The position numbers and the translations under genes were made by a program. The notes under the pieces are model-generated. The model was not told the DNA's origin. It did not search any database and saw only the letters and a program-made list of their open reading frames with translations. From NCBI GenBank assembly GCA_026986785.1, contig JALSNW010000028.1, positions 1-35,483 on the forward strand: a DNA stretch of 35,483 bases, written 5' to 3'. Source of the DNA: Deltaproteobacteria bacterium (GTDB taxonomy: Bacteria; Desulfobacterota; Dissulfuribacteria; Dissulfuribacterales; QOAL01). Positions 9,524-17,347 of the stretch are shown piece after piece. The stretch's first letter is position 1; every line of letters begins with the position of its first letter.

Positions 9524-10018
9524 ATGGCAACAATCAAAAATCTTGAAATCGATCTTCCCTGCGGTATCTTTTATAACCTTTCAAACCTTATTCTCGATCT
9601 CAATGGCACCCTTACTGTGGACGGTGAGTTCATGGAGGGGGTCTTGCCTAGGCTACGGGAGTTATCGAGATTCTTGAATATATTCATCGTCACTGCCGAT
9701 ACCAATCAGGCAGTTGATAAGATAAGCCAGTCATTGATGGATACGGATATAATAATCCATAAACTCGAAAGTGGCAGAGGTGATATCCAGAAACTCTCTT
9801 TCCTTGAGAGGTTGGGCAGAGAGAAGACAGCAGCAATAGGAAATGGCCGAAATGATGCATTGATGCTCCGAGAGGCTGCCCTTGGAATATGTGTGGTGGG
9901 GCCAGAAGGTGCAGCCGTAGATGCGCTACAGGCCAGCAGGGCCTTGTTCCTTGATATCCGCGATGCACTCGACATCTTTCTAAAGACAAACAGGCTCATT
10001 GCTACCCTCAGGAAATAG
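9524..10018 (+). CDS. HAD-superfamily protein, soluble P-type-ATPase-like
   Basis: This is a 164-residue stand-alone HAD core resembling the soluble P-type ATPase-like family. Motif I is DLNGT (25-29), motif II is in VTADT (56-60) and motif IV is GNGRND (106-111). Ordinary HAD phosphatases have DxDGT and GDGxND, whereas here the second motif-I Asp and the first motif-IV Asp are both Asn. The nucleophile Asp25 is kept. Substrate and physiological role are unknown. It lies between the DUF1232 gene and selD, and its stop codon is 11 bases before the predicted selD start, so co-transcription is likely. The frame has no membrane segments, so it is not a transporter. Confidence 0.8.
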   Translation: MATIKNLEIDLPCGIFYNLSNLILDLNGTLTVDGEFMEGVLPRLRELSRFLNIFIVTADTNQAVDKISQSLMDTDIIIHKLESGRGDIQKLSFLERLGREKTAAIGNGRNDALMLREAALGICVVGPEGAAVDALQASRALFLDIRDALDIFLKTNRLIATLRK

Positions 10019-10029
10019 CAGGCAAATCT

Positions 10030-11091
10030 TTGAGTTACATTGTAAAAAGCCAAAAAGAAAAGACCCGACTTACCAGTCTCGCAACTGCCTCTGGTTGAGC
10101 TGCCAAGATAGGTCCGGAGGATCTGCATCGTATACTCGAATCCCTACCCCTTTCAAAAAGCCCGGATCTGCTCCTTGGCATGGAGACTGCGGCAGATGCA
10201 TGTATAATCAGGATCTCAAAGGATATTGCCATTGTCCAGAGCCTGGACTTTTTTACCCCCATTGTGGATGACCCCTTCGAGTTTGGCCAGATAGCAGCGG
10301 CCAACTCTCTGAGCGACCTCTATGCTATTGGTGCCAGACCGCTTTCTGCCATGAACATAGTCTGTTATCCAATAAAGGACCAACCTGAAGAGACATTGAG
10401 ACAGATATTGAGGGGAGGCATAGAAAAAATCCACGAAGCTGGCGCATTGCTGGCAGGGGGACACAGTGTAGAAGACAAGGAGCCGAAATATGGCCTTTCT
10501 GTTACCGGTCTCGTGCATCCTGAAAAATTTTTTTCCAATAGTGGGGCTCGTCCAGGGGATCTGCTGGTACTGACCAAACCTGTGGGAACAGGCATCTTGT
10601 CAACGGCTCACAAGGCTGGGCTCCTTCCACCAGACATACTTAGTCGTATGATAGATGTAATGAAGAGACTCAACAAGGCGGCCAGCGAGGCCATGAAAAA
10701 GGCAGCAGCCAATGCAGCTACAGATATCACAGGCTTTGGCCTTGCAGGCCATGCACTCGAGATGGCATTGGCCAGTAAGTGCCGTCTGGAACTGAGGGCC
10801 TCCAAGGTACCGATTTTCAAAGAGGCCCTGGAATATCTGAAAATGGGCATGATACCTGAGGGCGACTATTCAAACCAAAACTTCTGTAGGAAGATGGTCA
10901 ACATATCAGGCGATGTCGATCCGGACCTGCTCGTCCTCATGTTCGATGCCCAGACCTCTGGGGGACTTCTCATCTCTGTACCACGGGATAGGATTGAGAA
11001 ACTACAGAGACATCTACAACTACGTGGAGAAGAATCTGCTGTCATCGGCTCGGTGAAGGAAGGGACACCAGGCCTGGACATTCTCGCCTAA
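10030..11091 (+). CDS. selD: selenide, water dikinase SelD (selenoprotein, in-frame TGA)
   Basis: SelD makes selenophosphate from selenide and ATP, the selenium donor for selenocysteine and selenouridine. The first ATG frame starts at 10180, but the same frame upstream reads through a single TGA at 10096-10098 and encodes TRLTSLATASG-U-AAKIGPEDL. This is the conserved SelD N-terminus, with U23 at the position of E. coli Cys17 and Lys26 at that of Lys20. The likely start is TTG 10030, with GCAGG (10018-10022) about 7 bases upstream. The resulting 353 residues match the usual SelD length of about 350. Other signatures are QSLDFFTPIVDDPF, NSLSDLYAIGA and LAGGHSVEDKE. The organism must therefore have SelA, SelB and SelC, which are not in this window. 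SelD enzymes with Sec are known; the start codon is inferred. Confidence 0.93.
10096..10124 (+). promoter_or_regulatory. selenocysteine codon with candidate bacterial SECIS hairpin
   Basis: The TGA at 10096-10098 is followed 11 bases later by AGGTCC (10110-10115), loop GGA and GGATCT (10119-10124). These make a 6-bp stem containing one G-U pair. The apical loop lies about 18-20 bases after the TGA, inside the 16-37 base window known for bacterial SECIS elements, and the GGTC tract echoes the loop region bound by SelB in E. coli. The fold was made by eye. Confidence 0.6.
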
Positions 11092-11109
11092 ATAAATTGC
11101 TGGAAGCCA

Positions 11110-11616
11110 TCAAGTAGCTGTCTGAGACAGTAACTTCTCAATCACCGGGTCGAGTTCATCAGGGTTCACCATCCCCGTTATCTTCTTCACGATCTTGTGC
11201 TCCCGATCTAGCACAAAGGTCACAGGCAGGGCATAGATGTTGCCATAATCCTTCAAGACCTTTGTAGTTGCCAAAAGCACCGGAAAGTTCAGACCAAGCC
11301 TCTCAATAAAAGAGGGGAGCACTTTCTCAGGCTCATTGTCCACAGAGATGGCAATGACAGTGAACCCCTTCGATCCATACTTCTCCTGGAGCCTGACAAA
11401 ATCTGGCATCTCCATCCTGCACGGCGGACAATAGGTTGCAAAAAAATTGATCAGGACCACCTTTCCCCTATAATCAGACAGGTTGACTGTATCGCCAGAA
11501 AGGTTCAATAGGGTGAAATCAGGGGCATGCGATTCATCTGCCTTGCCTTGACAGGCAGGAAGCAAGGTAACAACGGCAATCAACAAGACCAATGGTATCG
11601 ATTTATTAGGCCACAT
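11110..11616 (-). CDS. TlpA/ResA-like lipoprotein thioredoxin
   Basis: This is probably an exported membrane-anchored thiol-disulfide reductant, as in cytochrome c maturation or general periplasmic thiol reduction. The N-terminal signal has a lipobox ending LLPAC, with Cys22 as the predicted lipid attachment residue. The AhpC/TSA-Redoxin fold follows with FTLLNLSGDTVNLSDYRGK, active-site CPPC at 63-66 in ATYCPPCRMEM, and the cis-proline segment YALPVTFVLD. The 168-residue length is typical. The start lies 2 bases after the stop of the creatininase-family gene, with GAGGAAT as ribosome binding site, so the two are co-transcribed. The exact client protein is unknown; c-type cytochromes are encoded elsewhere in this window. 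Confidence 0.9.
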   Translation of the reverse strand: MWPNKSIPLVLLIAVVTLLPACQGKADESHAPDFTLLNLSGDTVNLSDYRGKVVLINFFATYCPPCRMEMPDFVRLQEKYGSKGFTVIAISVDNEPEKVLPSFIERLGLNFPVLLATTKVLKDYGNIYALPVTFVLDREHKIVKKITGMVNPDELDPVIEKLLSQTAT

Positions 11617-11618
11617 AT

Positions 11619-12341
11619 CTATTCCTCTTCAAATCCTTCCATTGTTTTAACCAGGCCGACCAGCAGTTCCGCCTCTTCCTCCAAGATACGACTACCTTTC
11701 AGAGGAGACGATTTGGAGGGATCACCCCATACGCCGCCTGGCCAATAACGAACCTTGTTTCTTACAAGGATGAACTTAGGGAACTGGGGAAATTCCCTTG
11801 GGCTAGAGCCATCTATAAGATCTGGCTTTAGATATTGGATTAGAGACGTTTCCACTTCACCTGCATGTGCATCTCCTTTGGTCTCCACAATGCCCTTCTC
11901 CAATCCTGCAATGAGATCTAGGATCGATAGTACTGCAAACCTGGCATCTTGGAGTTCTTCCATCAAGGTGTCTGCAGAATCGAGTATAGTAGACATGTGG
12001 GTCCCTCCTGCATGACCAGACAGGAGTATAAAATTCCTTAATCCCTGGCCATACATGGACCTACACATATCCATGACCACCATCCTGAGGGATGTTGAGC
12101 TAATCCCTATTGTACCTGGATGCATACTCGTACTGCGGCATAGCCCGTACCACATGGGGGGCATGACGAACACAGGGATCTTGGAAGCCGTTTTCTTGGC
12201 AAGCTCATATGCATGAAATGTGTCGGTTCCGAGGGGAAGGTGCATACCATGCTCCTCCACCGAACCAAAGGGCACTATGACGGTCCTTGTTCTGGAAAGT
12301 CCCCTCTCAAAGGCCTCCATGGTGATATTAGTAACGATCAT
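11619..12341 (-). CDS. creatininase-family amidohydrolase
   Basis: This is a cytoplasmic metal-dependent amidohydrolase of the creatininase family, which includes creatinine amidohydrolases, archaeal FAPy deformylases and MftE. The motif GSVEEHGMHLPLGTD (residues 27-41) supplies the usual metal ligands Glu, His and Asp. The GHAGGTH motif and a Glu near GDAHAGEVETS complete the usual set. The protein is 240 residues. ATG 12341 is chosen although its ribosome binding site is weak; ATG 12320 is an alternative. It is the first gene of a two-gene operon with the TlpA-like gene. The substrate cannot be read from the sequence. FolE2 nearby raises a pterin or deazaflavin link, but that is speculation. 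Confidence 0.88.
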   Translation of the reverse strand: MIVTNITMEAFERGLSRTRTVIVPFGSVEEHGMHLPLGTDTFHAYELAKKTASKIPVFVMPPMWYGLCRSTSMHPGTIGISSTSLRMVVMDMCRSMYGQGLRNFILLSGHAGGTHMSTILDSADTLMEELQDARFAVLSILDLIAGLEKGIVETKGDAHAGEVETSLIQYLKPDLIDGSSPREFPQFPKFILVRNKVRYWPGGVWGDPSKSSPLKGSRILEEEAELLVGLVKTMEGFEEE

Positions 12342-12482
12342 GTCTGGAGTTTAATTTCAGCTTATTTATATGTCAAACTTTCCAGGGAACAGAAAGCCTA
12401 AATGCCCCTGTTGAGATCCAGCAATTCACCACCGGCCCCTGAACCCTCTGCACAAAACCACTCTTCTTTTCTTTCTTTGGAC

Positions 12483-12511
12483 TTGACTGTCTGTGAGTAG
12501 GCGAATAACTT
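12483..12511 (+). promoter_or_regulatory. possible promoter of the Rrf2-ackA-folE2 gene group
   Basis: TTGACT (12483-12488), a 17-base spacer and TAACTT (12506-12511) lie 55 bases upstream of the Rrf2-type regulator. A very A-rich stretch follows. This is the best sigma70-like match in the 225-base divergent gap, and autoregulation by the regulator would be expected here. Confidence 0.45.
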
Positions 12512-12566
12512 ATAAAAAATGGGATAAAAAAAATCTTTAATATTTCAAAGAAGATCAACAAAAACT

Positions 12567-12998
12567 ATGAGACTAACAAGAGCAGGCGAATATGCCATCA
12601 GATGCATACTGTATTTGGCCGCAAAAGGAGAAGGTGTACTTACGAGCAAGAAAGAAATAGCTGCCCGATGCGAAATCCCGCCCCAATTTCTTTCTAAGAT
12701 CGCTCAAGAGCTTCAAAAGGCACGAATTATTGAGATAAGACAGGGCCCAAAAGGTGGATTCATCCTTACTCGAAATCCAAAGGACCTGACCCTACTAAAT
12801 GTAATAGAGGCAATTATAGGGGAAATCTATCTGAACGACTGCATAGCCAGGCCTAACCAGTGCACAGCCAGTCCCAAATGCCCGGTGCACAAGGTATGGA
12901 ACAAGGCCAGGGAACAACTAAGGAGCACCTTGGACGCAGTAACTTTCAGTGAGCTTGCCCGGGACCCTAATTGCCTCCCTGATTTCAGTAGAGAATAA
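12567..12998 (+). CDS. Rrf2-family transcriptional regulator, probably Fe-S binding
   Basis: This is a DNA-binding regulator of the Rrf2 family (IscR, NsrR, CymR). The 143-residue protein has the typical N-terminal winged helix (MRLTRAGEYAIRCILYLA, then FLSKIAQELQKA and GPKGGFIL). Cys92, Cys99, Cys105 and His108 correspond closely to Cys92/98/104 and His107 of E. coli IscR, which hold a [2Fe-2S] cluster; one spacing is a residue longer here. It therefore probably senses Fe-S status, oxygen or NO. The start codon has only a weak ribosome binding site. It lies 51 bases before ackA on the same strand and probably controls its own promoter and perhaps the following genes. Whether it is IscR itself is unclear, as no isc/suf genes are present here. 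Confidence 0.9.
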   Translation: MRLTRAGEYAIRCILYLAAKGEGVLTSKKEIAARCEIPPQFLSKIAQELQKARIIEIRQGPKGGFILTRNPKDLTLLNVIEAIIGEIYLNDCIARPNQCTASPKCPVHKVWNKAREQLRSTLDAVTFSELARDPNCLPDFSRE

Positions 12999-13049
12999 GA
13001 TTCTTTTCAGGACAAAGATACTGTTTTCGCCCGTATCTTATCTGGACAA

Positions 13050-14249
13050 ATGAAGATACTTGTAATCAATTCTGGAAGTTCGTCCATTAAGTATAAGATA
13101 TTCGACATGAAGGGCATGAAGGTCCTTGCAAATGGCCTGATTGAAAAAATCGGGCGTGATATCAGTAGGTTCAGGCAACGAAGCGGTGAATCAGGGGTTG
13201 ATTTTACAAAGGAATTGCCTATAAAAGACCATACCCGAGGCTTTTCCCTGATGATGGAGGCGCTTTTAGAAACCTCTACCATAGACCATATCTCAGACAT
13301 ATCGGCCATTGGCCACAGGGTGGTCCACGGAGGCAAAAAATTCAAGGCTCCTGTCCTCATAGACAATGAGGTCACGGCGACCATAAGTAGGCTCATCCCC
13401 CTCGCACCTATCCATAACCCTGCAAATCTCACTGGCATAGAGATAACGATGAAGCTCGCCCCCAACATACCCCAGGTGGCCGTGTTCGACACAGCTTTTC
13501 ATCAGACCATGCCTGAAATGGCCTTTCTCTATGCATTACCCAGAAGTCTCTATGAACACTATCATGTCAGGCGTTATGGATTCCATGGCACATCTCACAG
13601 CTATGTGTCACGTCTTGCAGCATCATTTCTGGGGATTGAATCAAGGAGACTGAACTGCATCAGTATGCACCTGGGAAATGGCGCCAGCGCTGCTGCCATA
13701 GAAAAAGGCAGATCCATTGACACATCCATGGGCATGACCCCACTGGAAGGCTTGATAATGGGCACAAGAAGTGGAGACATGGACCCTGCCATTATCTTCT
13801 ATCTGGCCAGAGTTACCAACATGGACATACAGGAGATAGACCATCTACTGAATTTTGACAGCGGGCTTCTTGGGATATGTGGTGAAAACGATATGCGTCT
13901 CATAACCAAAAGGGCTATAGAAGGGGATGCCAATGCCCGTCTTGCCATTGACATGTTCTGTCATCGTCTAAAAAAATACATTGGCGCCTATCTGGCCATC
14001 CTAAGAAGGGTGGATTGCCTGATCTTCACAGGCGGCATAGGGGAGAACTCTCCCTTGATCCGGCAGCAGGTTTGCTCCGGCCTGGAACATCTGGGTATAT
14101 TCATCGATGCAGAAAGAAATAACAAATCCTCTACTGGCATAACTGCGATTCACAAGGAACAGTCCCAGGTAAAGATACTCGTGATCCCAACTGATGAAGA
14201 ACTCGAGATAGCCCAGCAGACCAAAAAGATTCTCCAGGAAAGGCATTGA
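13050..14249 (+). CDS. ackA: acetate kinase
   Basis: This cytoplasmic enzyme interconverts acetyl phosphate + ADP and acetate + ATP. The 399-residue length is standard. Family motifs are complete: NSGSSSIKYKIF near the N-terminus, GHRVVHGG, GFHGTSHSYV, HLGNGASAAA, DTSMGMTPLEGLIMGTRSGD and IFTGGIGENS. It is not next to pta, the usual partner. Instead it follows an Rrf2-type regulator and overlaps the next gene by 4 bases (TTGA), so it is the head of a coupled run with the RibD-C, PP-loop, glycosyltransferase and FolE2 genes. The linkage to those genes may be only transcriptional. Confidence 0.97.
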   Translation: MKILVINSGSSSIKYKIFDMKGMKVLANGLIEKIGRDISRFRQRSGESGVDFTKELPIKDHTRGFSLMMEALLETSTIDHISDISAIGHRVVHGGKKFKAPVLIDNEVTATISRLIPLAPIHNPANLTGIEITMKLAPNIPQVAVFDTAFHQTMPEMAFLYALPRSLYEHYHVRRYGFHGTSHSYVSRLAASFLGIESRRLNCISMHLGNGASAAAIEKGRSIDTSMGMTPLEGLIMGTRSGDMDPAIIFYLARVTNMDIQEIDHLLNFDSGLLGICGENDMRLITKRAIEGDANARLAIDMFCHRLKKYIGAYLAILRRVDCLIFTGGIGENSPLIRQQVCSGLEHLGIFIDAERNNKSSTGITAIHKEQSQVKILVIPTDEELEIAQQTKKILQERH

Positions 14250-14890
14250 AGTCGATACTCATATGCATAGAAACCCTTTGCGGGAGAATATCTCCTGCAG
14301 GTTTCGGGAGCAAGGAAGACAGGCGGCATCTTGAAAGGGCAAGGGAACAAACAGATGCCTCTCTACTCGGAGCAGGCTCCCTAAGGGCGGGTGATCCAGA
14401 ATTTAGGACGTTCGAAGGCAAACTCCCAGTAAACCGCTTGCGTGCCATTGTCACAAGATCTGGCAATATCCCCGCTACTAAATCCATATTCAGAACAGGC
14501 CCCAGGCCCTTGATATTTACCAAATTTTCAATACGAGATATGCTGAACGAACGATTTGGGGAAAGGGCCGAGGTTATAGGCGTACCAGAGACAGATTCAG
14601 GAATGCTCTGCCTGAAAACCATATTGGACAACCTGGAACAGCGTGGGGTCGAGAGCTGTCTCATCGAGGGGGGTGGACTCCTCAATTACGAAGCCTTTAA
14701 ACAAGGAGTGGTGACCGAACTTCTCCTAACCATTGCCCCAAAGATCATTGGAAAGCAGACAGAGACATGTCTCGTATCTGGACCCACGGCCCTGGGTACT
14801 CCCTTCATTCACCTGGAACTTTTATCTTGTAGGATGAATGCCCGGAGTGGTGAACTATTCTTACATTACAAGATCCTGGACAGGAGATAG
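14246..14890 (+). CDS. stand-alone RibD C-terminal-type reductase
   Basis: This 214-residue protein matches the RibD C-terminal domain, a dihydrofolate reductase-like NAD(P)H-dependent fold that reduces riboflavin-pathway pyrimidines. Signatures are the N-terminal segment ending CGRISPAG, DASLLGAGSLRAGDPEF, LRAIVTRSGNIP, and SCLIEGGGLLNYEAF with GVVTELLLTIAPKIIG. No deaminase domain is attached. The start is TTG 14246, overlapping the ackA stop as TTGA, with AGGAAAGG just upstream. Archaeal-type stand-alone members reduce diaminopyrimidine intermediates, and others act on pterins. With FolE2 in the same operon, a pterin or flavin substrate is plausible, but the exact substrate is unknown. Confidence 0.85.
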   Translation: MKSILICIETLCGRISPAGFGSKEDRRHLERAREQTDASLLGAGSLRAGDPEFRTFEGKLPVNRLRAIVTRSGNIPATKSIFRTGPRPLIFTKFSIRDMLNERFGERAEVIGVPETDSGMLCLKTILDNLEQRGVESCLIEGGGLLNYEAFKQGVVTELLLTIAPKIIGKQTETCLVSGPTALGTPFIHLELLSCRMNARSGELFLHYKILDRR

Positions 14891-14892
14891 AT

Positions 14893-15639
14893 ATGGAACG
14901 ACAAGACATGGCCATCTTATTTTCTGGAGGCTCTGACAGCCTGGCCTTGTATAGCCTGGCCATGGCAGGTTCCCTGCCAGGGATCCCAAGGCCAAGAAAC
15001 ATCCATCTCCTCCATATGTTAAACGGCATGGGACGCTTCCCTGATTTCCCCAAGAATCGTTTGAAGGTTGCCAAAACCATACTTGAGGCACAATTGCCAG
15101 CCAAAGAAGACATCCCAGAAACATGCTATATAGAACTCGATATGGGAAGACTCTTTCAAGGGCTTTGGCTTGACAGATACGAAGAGCTCATGCCCCGGTT
15201 CAATGGGAAAAATCTGGTATGTGTTGCCTGTAAATTAGCCATGCACACAAGGGCCATCATATATTGTGTCCAGAATTATGTCCCCTTATTCCTGGCCGGA
15301 TACGCCAAGAAACAGTCCTTTTTCCCAGAACAGACACGGGTTTTCATGGAACTTGTTTCAGGCCTATCTGAAAAATTTGGGATCAGGACGGCATTTCCTC
15401 TCTATGAAGAATTCAATTCGGAGTTGGTCTCAAGGCATCTGCTCGAGGATTTCGGCCTCCCTTCCACTGGAGGAGGCGAGCGAAAATGCCTTTTTTGCCA
15501 AACCCTGACCACTGCCAGGGGAAAAGACATCAAGGCATTTCTGCTCGAGATGATCCCAAAGACAGAACAATACATTGACCATCGGCTTGCCTTTAGGGTC
15601 AAAGAGGCTGCAGAGATATTTCCACCTGGAAGGACGTGA
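14893..15639 (+). CDS. PP-loop ATP-pyrophosphatase-like protein with two CxxC pairs
   Basis: The N-terminal SGGSDS (11-16) is a PP-loop that binds ATP and adenylates a substrate, as in QueC, TtcA, ThiI and MnmA. Two cysteine pairs are visible: Cys110/Cys113 (CVAC) and Cys199/Cys202 (KCLFC). They could bind zinc or an Fe-S cluster, as in TtcA/TtuA-type thiolases. The 248-residue protein does not clearly match any named PP-loop enzyme that I recognise. It starts 2 bases after the RibD-C stop with a strong CAGGAGAT site, and its last four bases overlap the glycosyltransferase start. It may make or activate a modified base, pterin or thiolated product. No function is claimed. Confidence 0.8.
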   Translation: MERQDMAILFSGGSDSLALYSLAMAGSLPGIPRPRNIHLLHMLNGMGRFPDFPKNRLKVAKTILEAQLPAKEDIPETCYIELDMGRLFQGLWLDRYEELMPRFNGKNLVCVACKLAMHTRAIIYCVQNYVPLFLAGYAKKQSFFPEQTRVFMELVSGLSEKFGIRTAFPLYEEFNSELVSRHLLEDFGLPSTGGGERKCLFCQTLTTARGKDIKAFLLEMIPKTEQYIDHRLAFRVKEAAEIFPPGRT

Positions 15640-16445
15640 TCAGTATAAGCTGTATAATCCCGGTCCGGAACAGAAAAGGGCTGGTTCTTTCAGCAATAGA
15701 ATCGGCCATCAGACAGGATGTGCCCGAGTTGGAGATCGTGGTCGTAGATGATGGATCAACAGATGGCACTCCTTCTGAGATACACAGGCATTTTCCTGAA
15801 ATAACTCTTCTTAGGAAAAGGCAAGGATCTGGTCCAGGAGATGCGAGAAATATTGGTGTCATGGCCTCTCAAGGCCGCATACTCATGTTTCTCGACTCTG
15901 ATGATATCTGGCTCGAAAATCATTGTAGTCTCCTCATGGAAAGGCTGGAGAGCGGCTTTCAGGCAGCATTTGGTGTAACTGAGAATGAGGATACAATAAA
16001 AGGCACCAAATTCCTTATACCGGAACATGGGGCAACCAGGCCATGTTGCATGTTCAGCGCTCTTTTGAGATGGTGCTTCATGGTGCCATCCTCCTTTGCC
16101 GTAACCAGAGAGGCCTTTATGACTGTGGGCGGATTCACCCTCTTTAGCCCAGGTGAAGACTGGCTCTTTTTCCTGGAACTCGCCAGGAGGTTCCCTTTTG
16201 GCTTTGTCCAACAGACCATAACATGGAGGCGCCTTCACCCTGACAGTCTTTGTTTAAAGGCTTTTGATAAAAGCAAAGCAACAGCCATAATGCTCAGATT
16301 GAAGGAGGCCACACCAGGCATAGGCTGTAGGGATAATCATATCTTAAGGATGGAAAAAATTCTCGATCTTATAACAAAGGACGGAGACAAATGGCAAAGC
16401 GTTCAGGATTGGTACACGACCCTAAAAAGGCACAATCTCATATGA
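15636..16445 (+). CDS. family 2 glycosyltransferase
   Basis: This is a GT-A-fold inverting glycosyltransferase of 269 residues. It shows the family 2 opening ISCIIPVRNRKGLVLSAIES, the nucleotide-sugar site VVVDDGSTDGT (35-45), SGPGDARNIG, and the DxD-type metal site FLDSDD (85-90). A later acidic segment, FSPGEDWLFFLELARRF, resembles the catalytic base region. No membrane segment is evident. It starts at GTG 15636, overlapping the previous stop as GTGA, and its own stop overlaps the FolE2 ATG. Its acceptor is unknown. Its presence inside a tightly coupled nucleotide/pterin-type gene group is unusual. Confidence 0.92.
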   Translation: MISISCIIPVRNRKGLVLSAIESAIRQDVPELEIVVVDDGSTDGTPSEIHRHFPEITLLRKRQGSGPGDARNIGVMASQGRILMFLDSDDIWLENHCSLLMERLESGFQAAFGVTENEDTIKGTKFLIPEHGATRPCCMFSALLRWCFMVPSSFAVTREAFMTVGGFTLFSPGEDWLFFLELARRFPFGFVQQTITWRRLHPDSLCLKAFDKSKATAIMLRLKEATPGIGCRDNHILRMEKILDLITKDGDKWQSVQDWYTTLKRHNLI

Positions 16446-17347
16446 GGCCTGAAATCCCAGCGGCCAGACACGAACAGATACTCGCTTCCTGCGAGGATGT
16501 CCCTGAAATGGAACCCGTGTTTAGATTGGCCTTGACAAAGGTTGGTATATCGTCAAAGACGATCTGGATACGTCTCCCCCAAGGCACTCTGCCTTTCGAA
16601 GCAGAGATCATGGTCGATCTGCCAGCAGGATTCAGAGGCATCCACATGTCCAGGATAGAAAGGGCTATTTCTACCCTCACAGATGAACGATTCGACGACA
16701 TAAGATCCTACTCGGAAAAACTTTGCAGACTCGTCCTATTGGGGCAACGAGGCACTGTTGCAGAGATATTCCTCGGGGGGAAACTGCCCCAGTTCACCAG
16801 AACAAGCCTGAGCAATGAACTGTCCACAGATAACCTCGACATATCAGTATTGACCAAGGGGAAACAGGCCGGGGAACAGGTTGAAGTCGTGTCCCATCTC
16901 GGGCTCTGCATTACACATATAACCGCATGTCCATGCACCCAGGCCTACAACAGGGCCCTGTTTCCAGAGGCCCAGATCCCTTGCATGCCAACACATTCCC
17001 AGCGTTGCATGACCAGGTTGCAGGTGGAAGACAAGATAGGAAACCTCACCTACCACCATCTGTACCATTGCCTTGAGAGTTGCCTCCACTTGAGCCAAGA
17101 CCTGCTTAAAAGACCAGATGAGGCGGAACTCGTCCTCAAGTGTCACAATGAGCCCCAATTTGTCGAGGATGTGATCCGACTGGTGGCCTTTCAGGCTGGA
17201 AAGCGGCTTTCAGACCTCTTACCAAGTGATTCCCGAATAACCATTGAGTCCACAAGCCTGGAAAGCATACATCTACATAATGTGAAATCCAGGCTGCGGT
17301 GTCAACTCCACGAGATAAGGGGCATGGAAGCACCAGATGATTATTGA
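16442..17347 (+). CDS. folE2: GTP cyclohydrolase FolE2 (type IB)
   Basis: FolE2 converts GTP to 7,8-dihydroneopterin triphosphate, the entry point to folate, queuosine and other pterins. The type IB enzyme can use various metals, commonly replacing zinc-dependent FolE. The frame is open from 16391, but ATG 16442 overlaps the preceding stop as ATGA and gives the usual length of 301 residues. Motifs are FRGIHMSR (64-71), the catalytic-cysteine segment TACPCTQ (161-167, Cys163), and PTHSQR (183-188). It ends the coupled gene group, and its stop codon directly abuts the pepA stop on the other strand. QueH, a late queuosine enzyme, is encoded about 14 kb away. Confidence 0.95.
   Translation: MRPEIPAARHEQILASCEDVPEMEPVFRLALTKVGISSKTIWIRLPQGTLPFEAEIMVDLPAGFRGIHMSRIERAISTLTDERFDDIRSYSEKLCRLVLLGQRGTVAEIFLGGKLPQFTRTSLSNELSTDNLDISVLTKGKQAGEQVEVVSHLGLCITHITACPCTQAYNRALFPEAQIPCMPTHSQRCMTRLQVEDKIGNLTYHHLYHCLESCLHLSQDLLKRPDEAELVLKCHNEPQFVEDVIRLVAFQAGKRLSDLLPSDSRITIESTSLESIHLHNVKSRLRCQLHEIRGMEAPDDY

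Noticed and set aside
12535-12550. Possible small inverted repeat (CTTT...AAAG) before the Rrf2 gene
   Set aside because: Arms are only 4 bases in AT-rich DNA; expected by chance.
16391-16441. Upstream start of folE2
   Set aside because: The ATGA overlap at 16442 and the family length argue for the shorter form.
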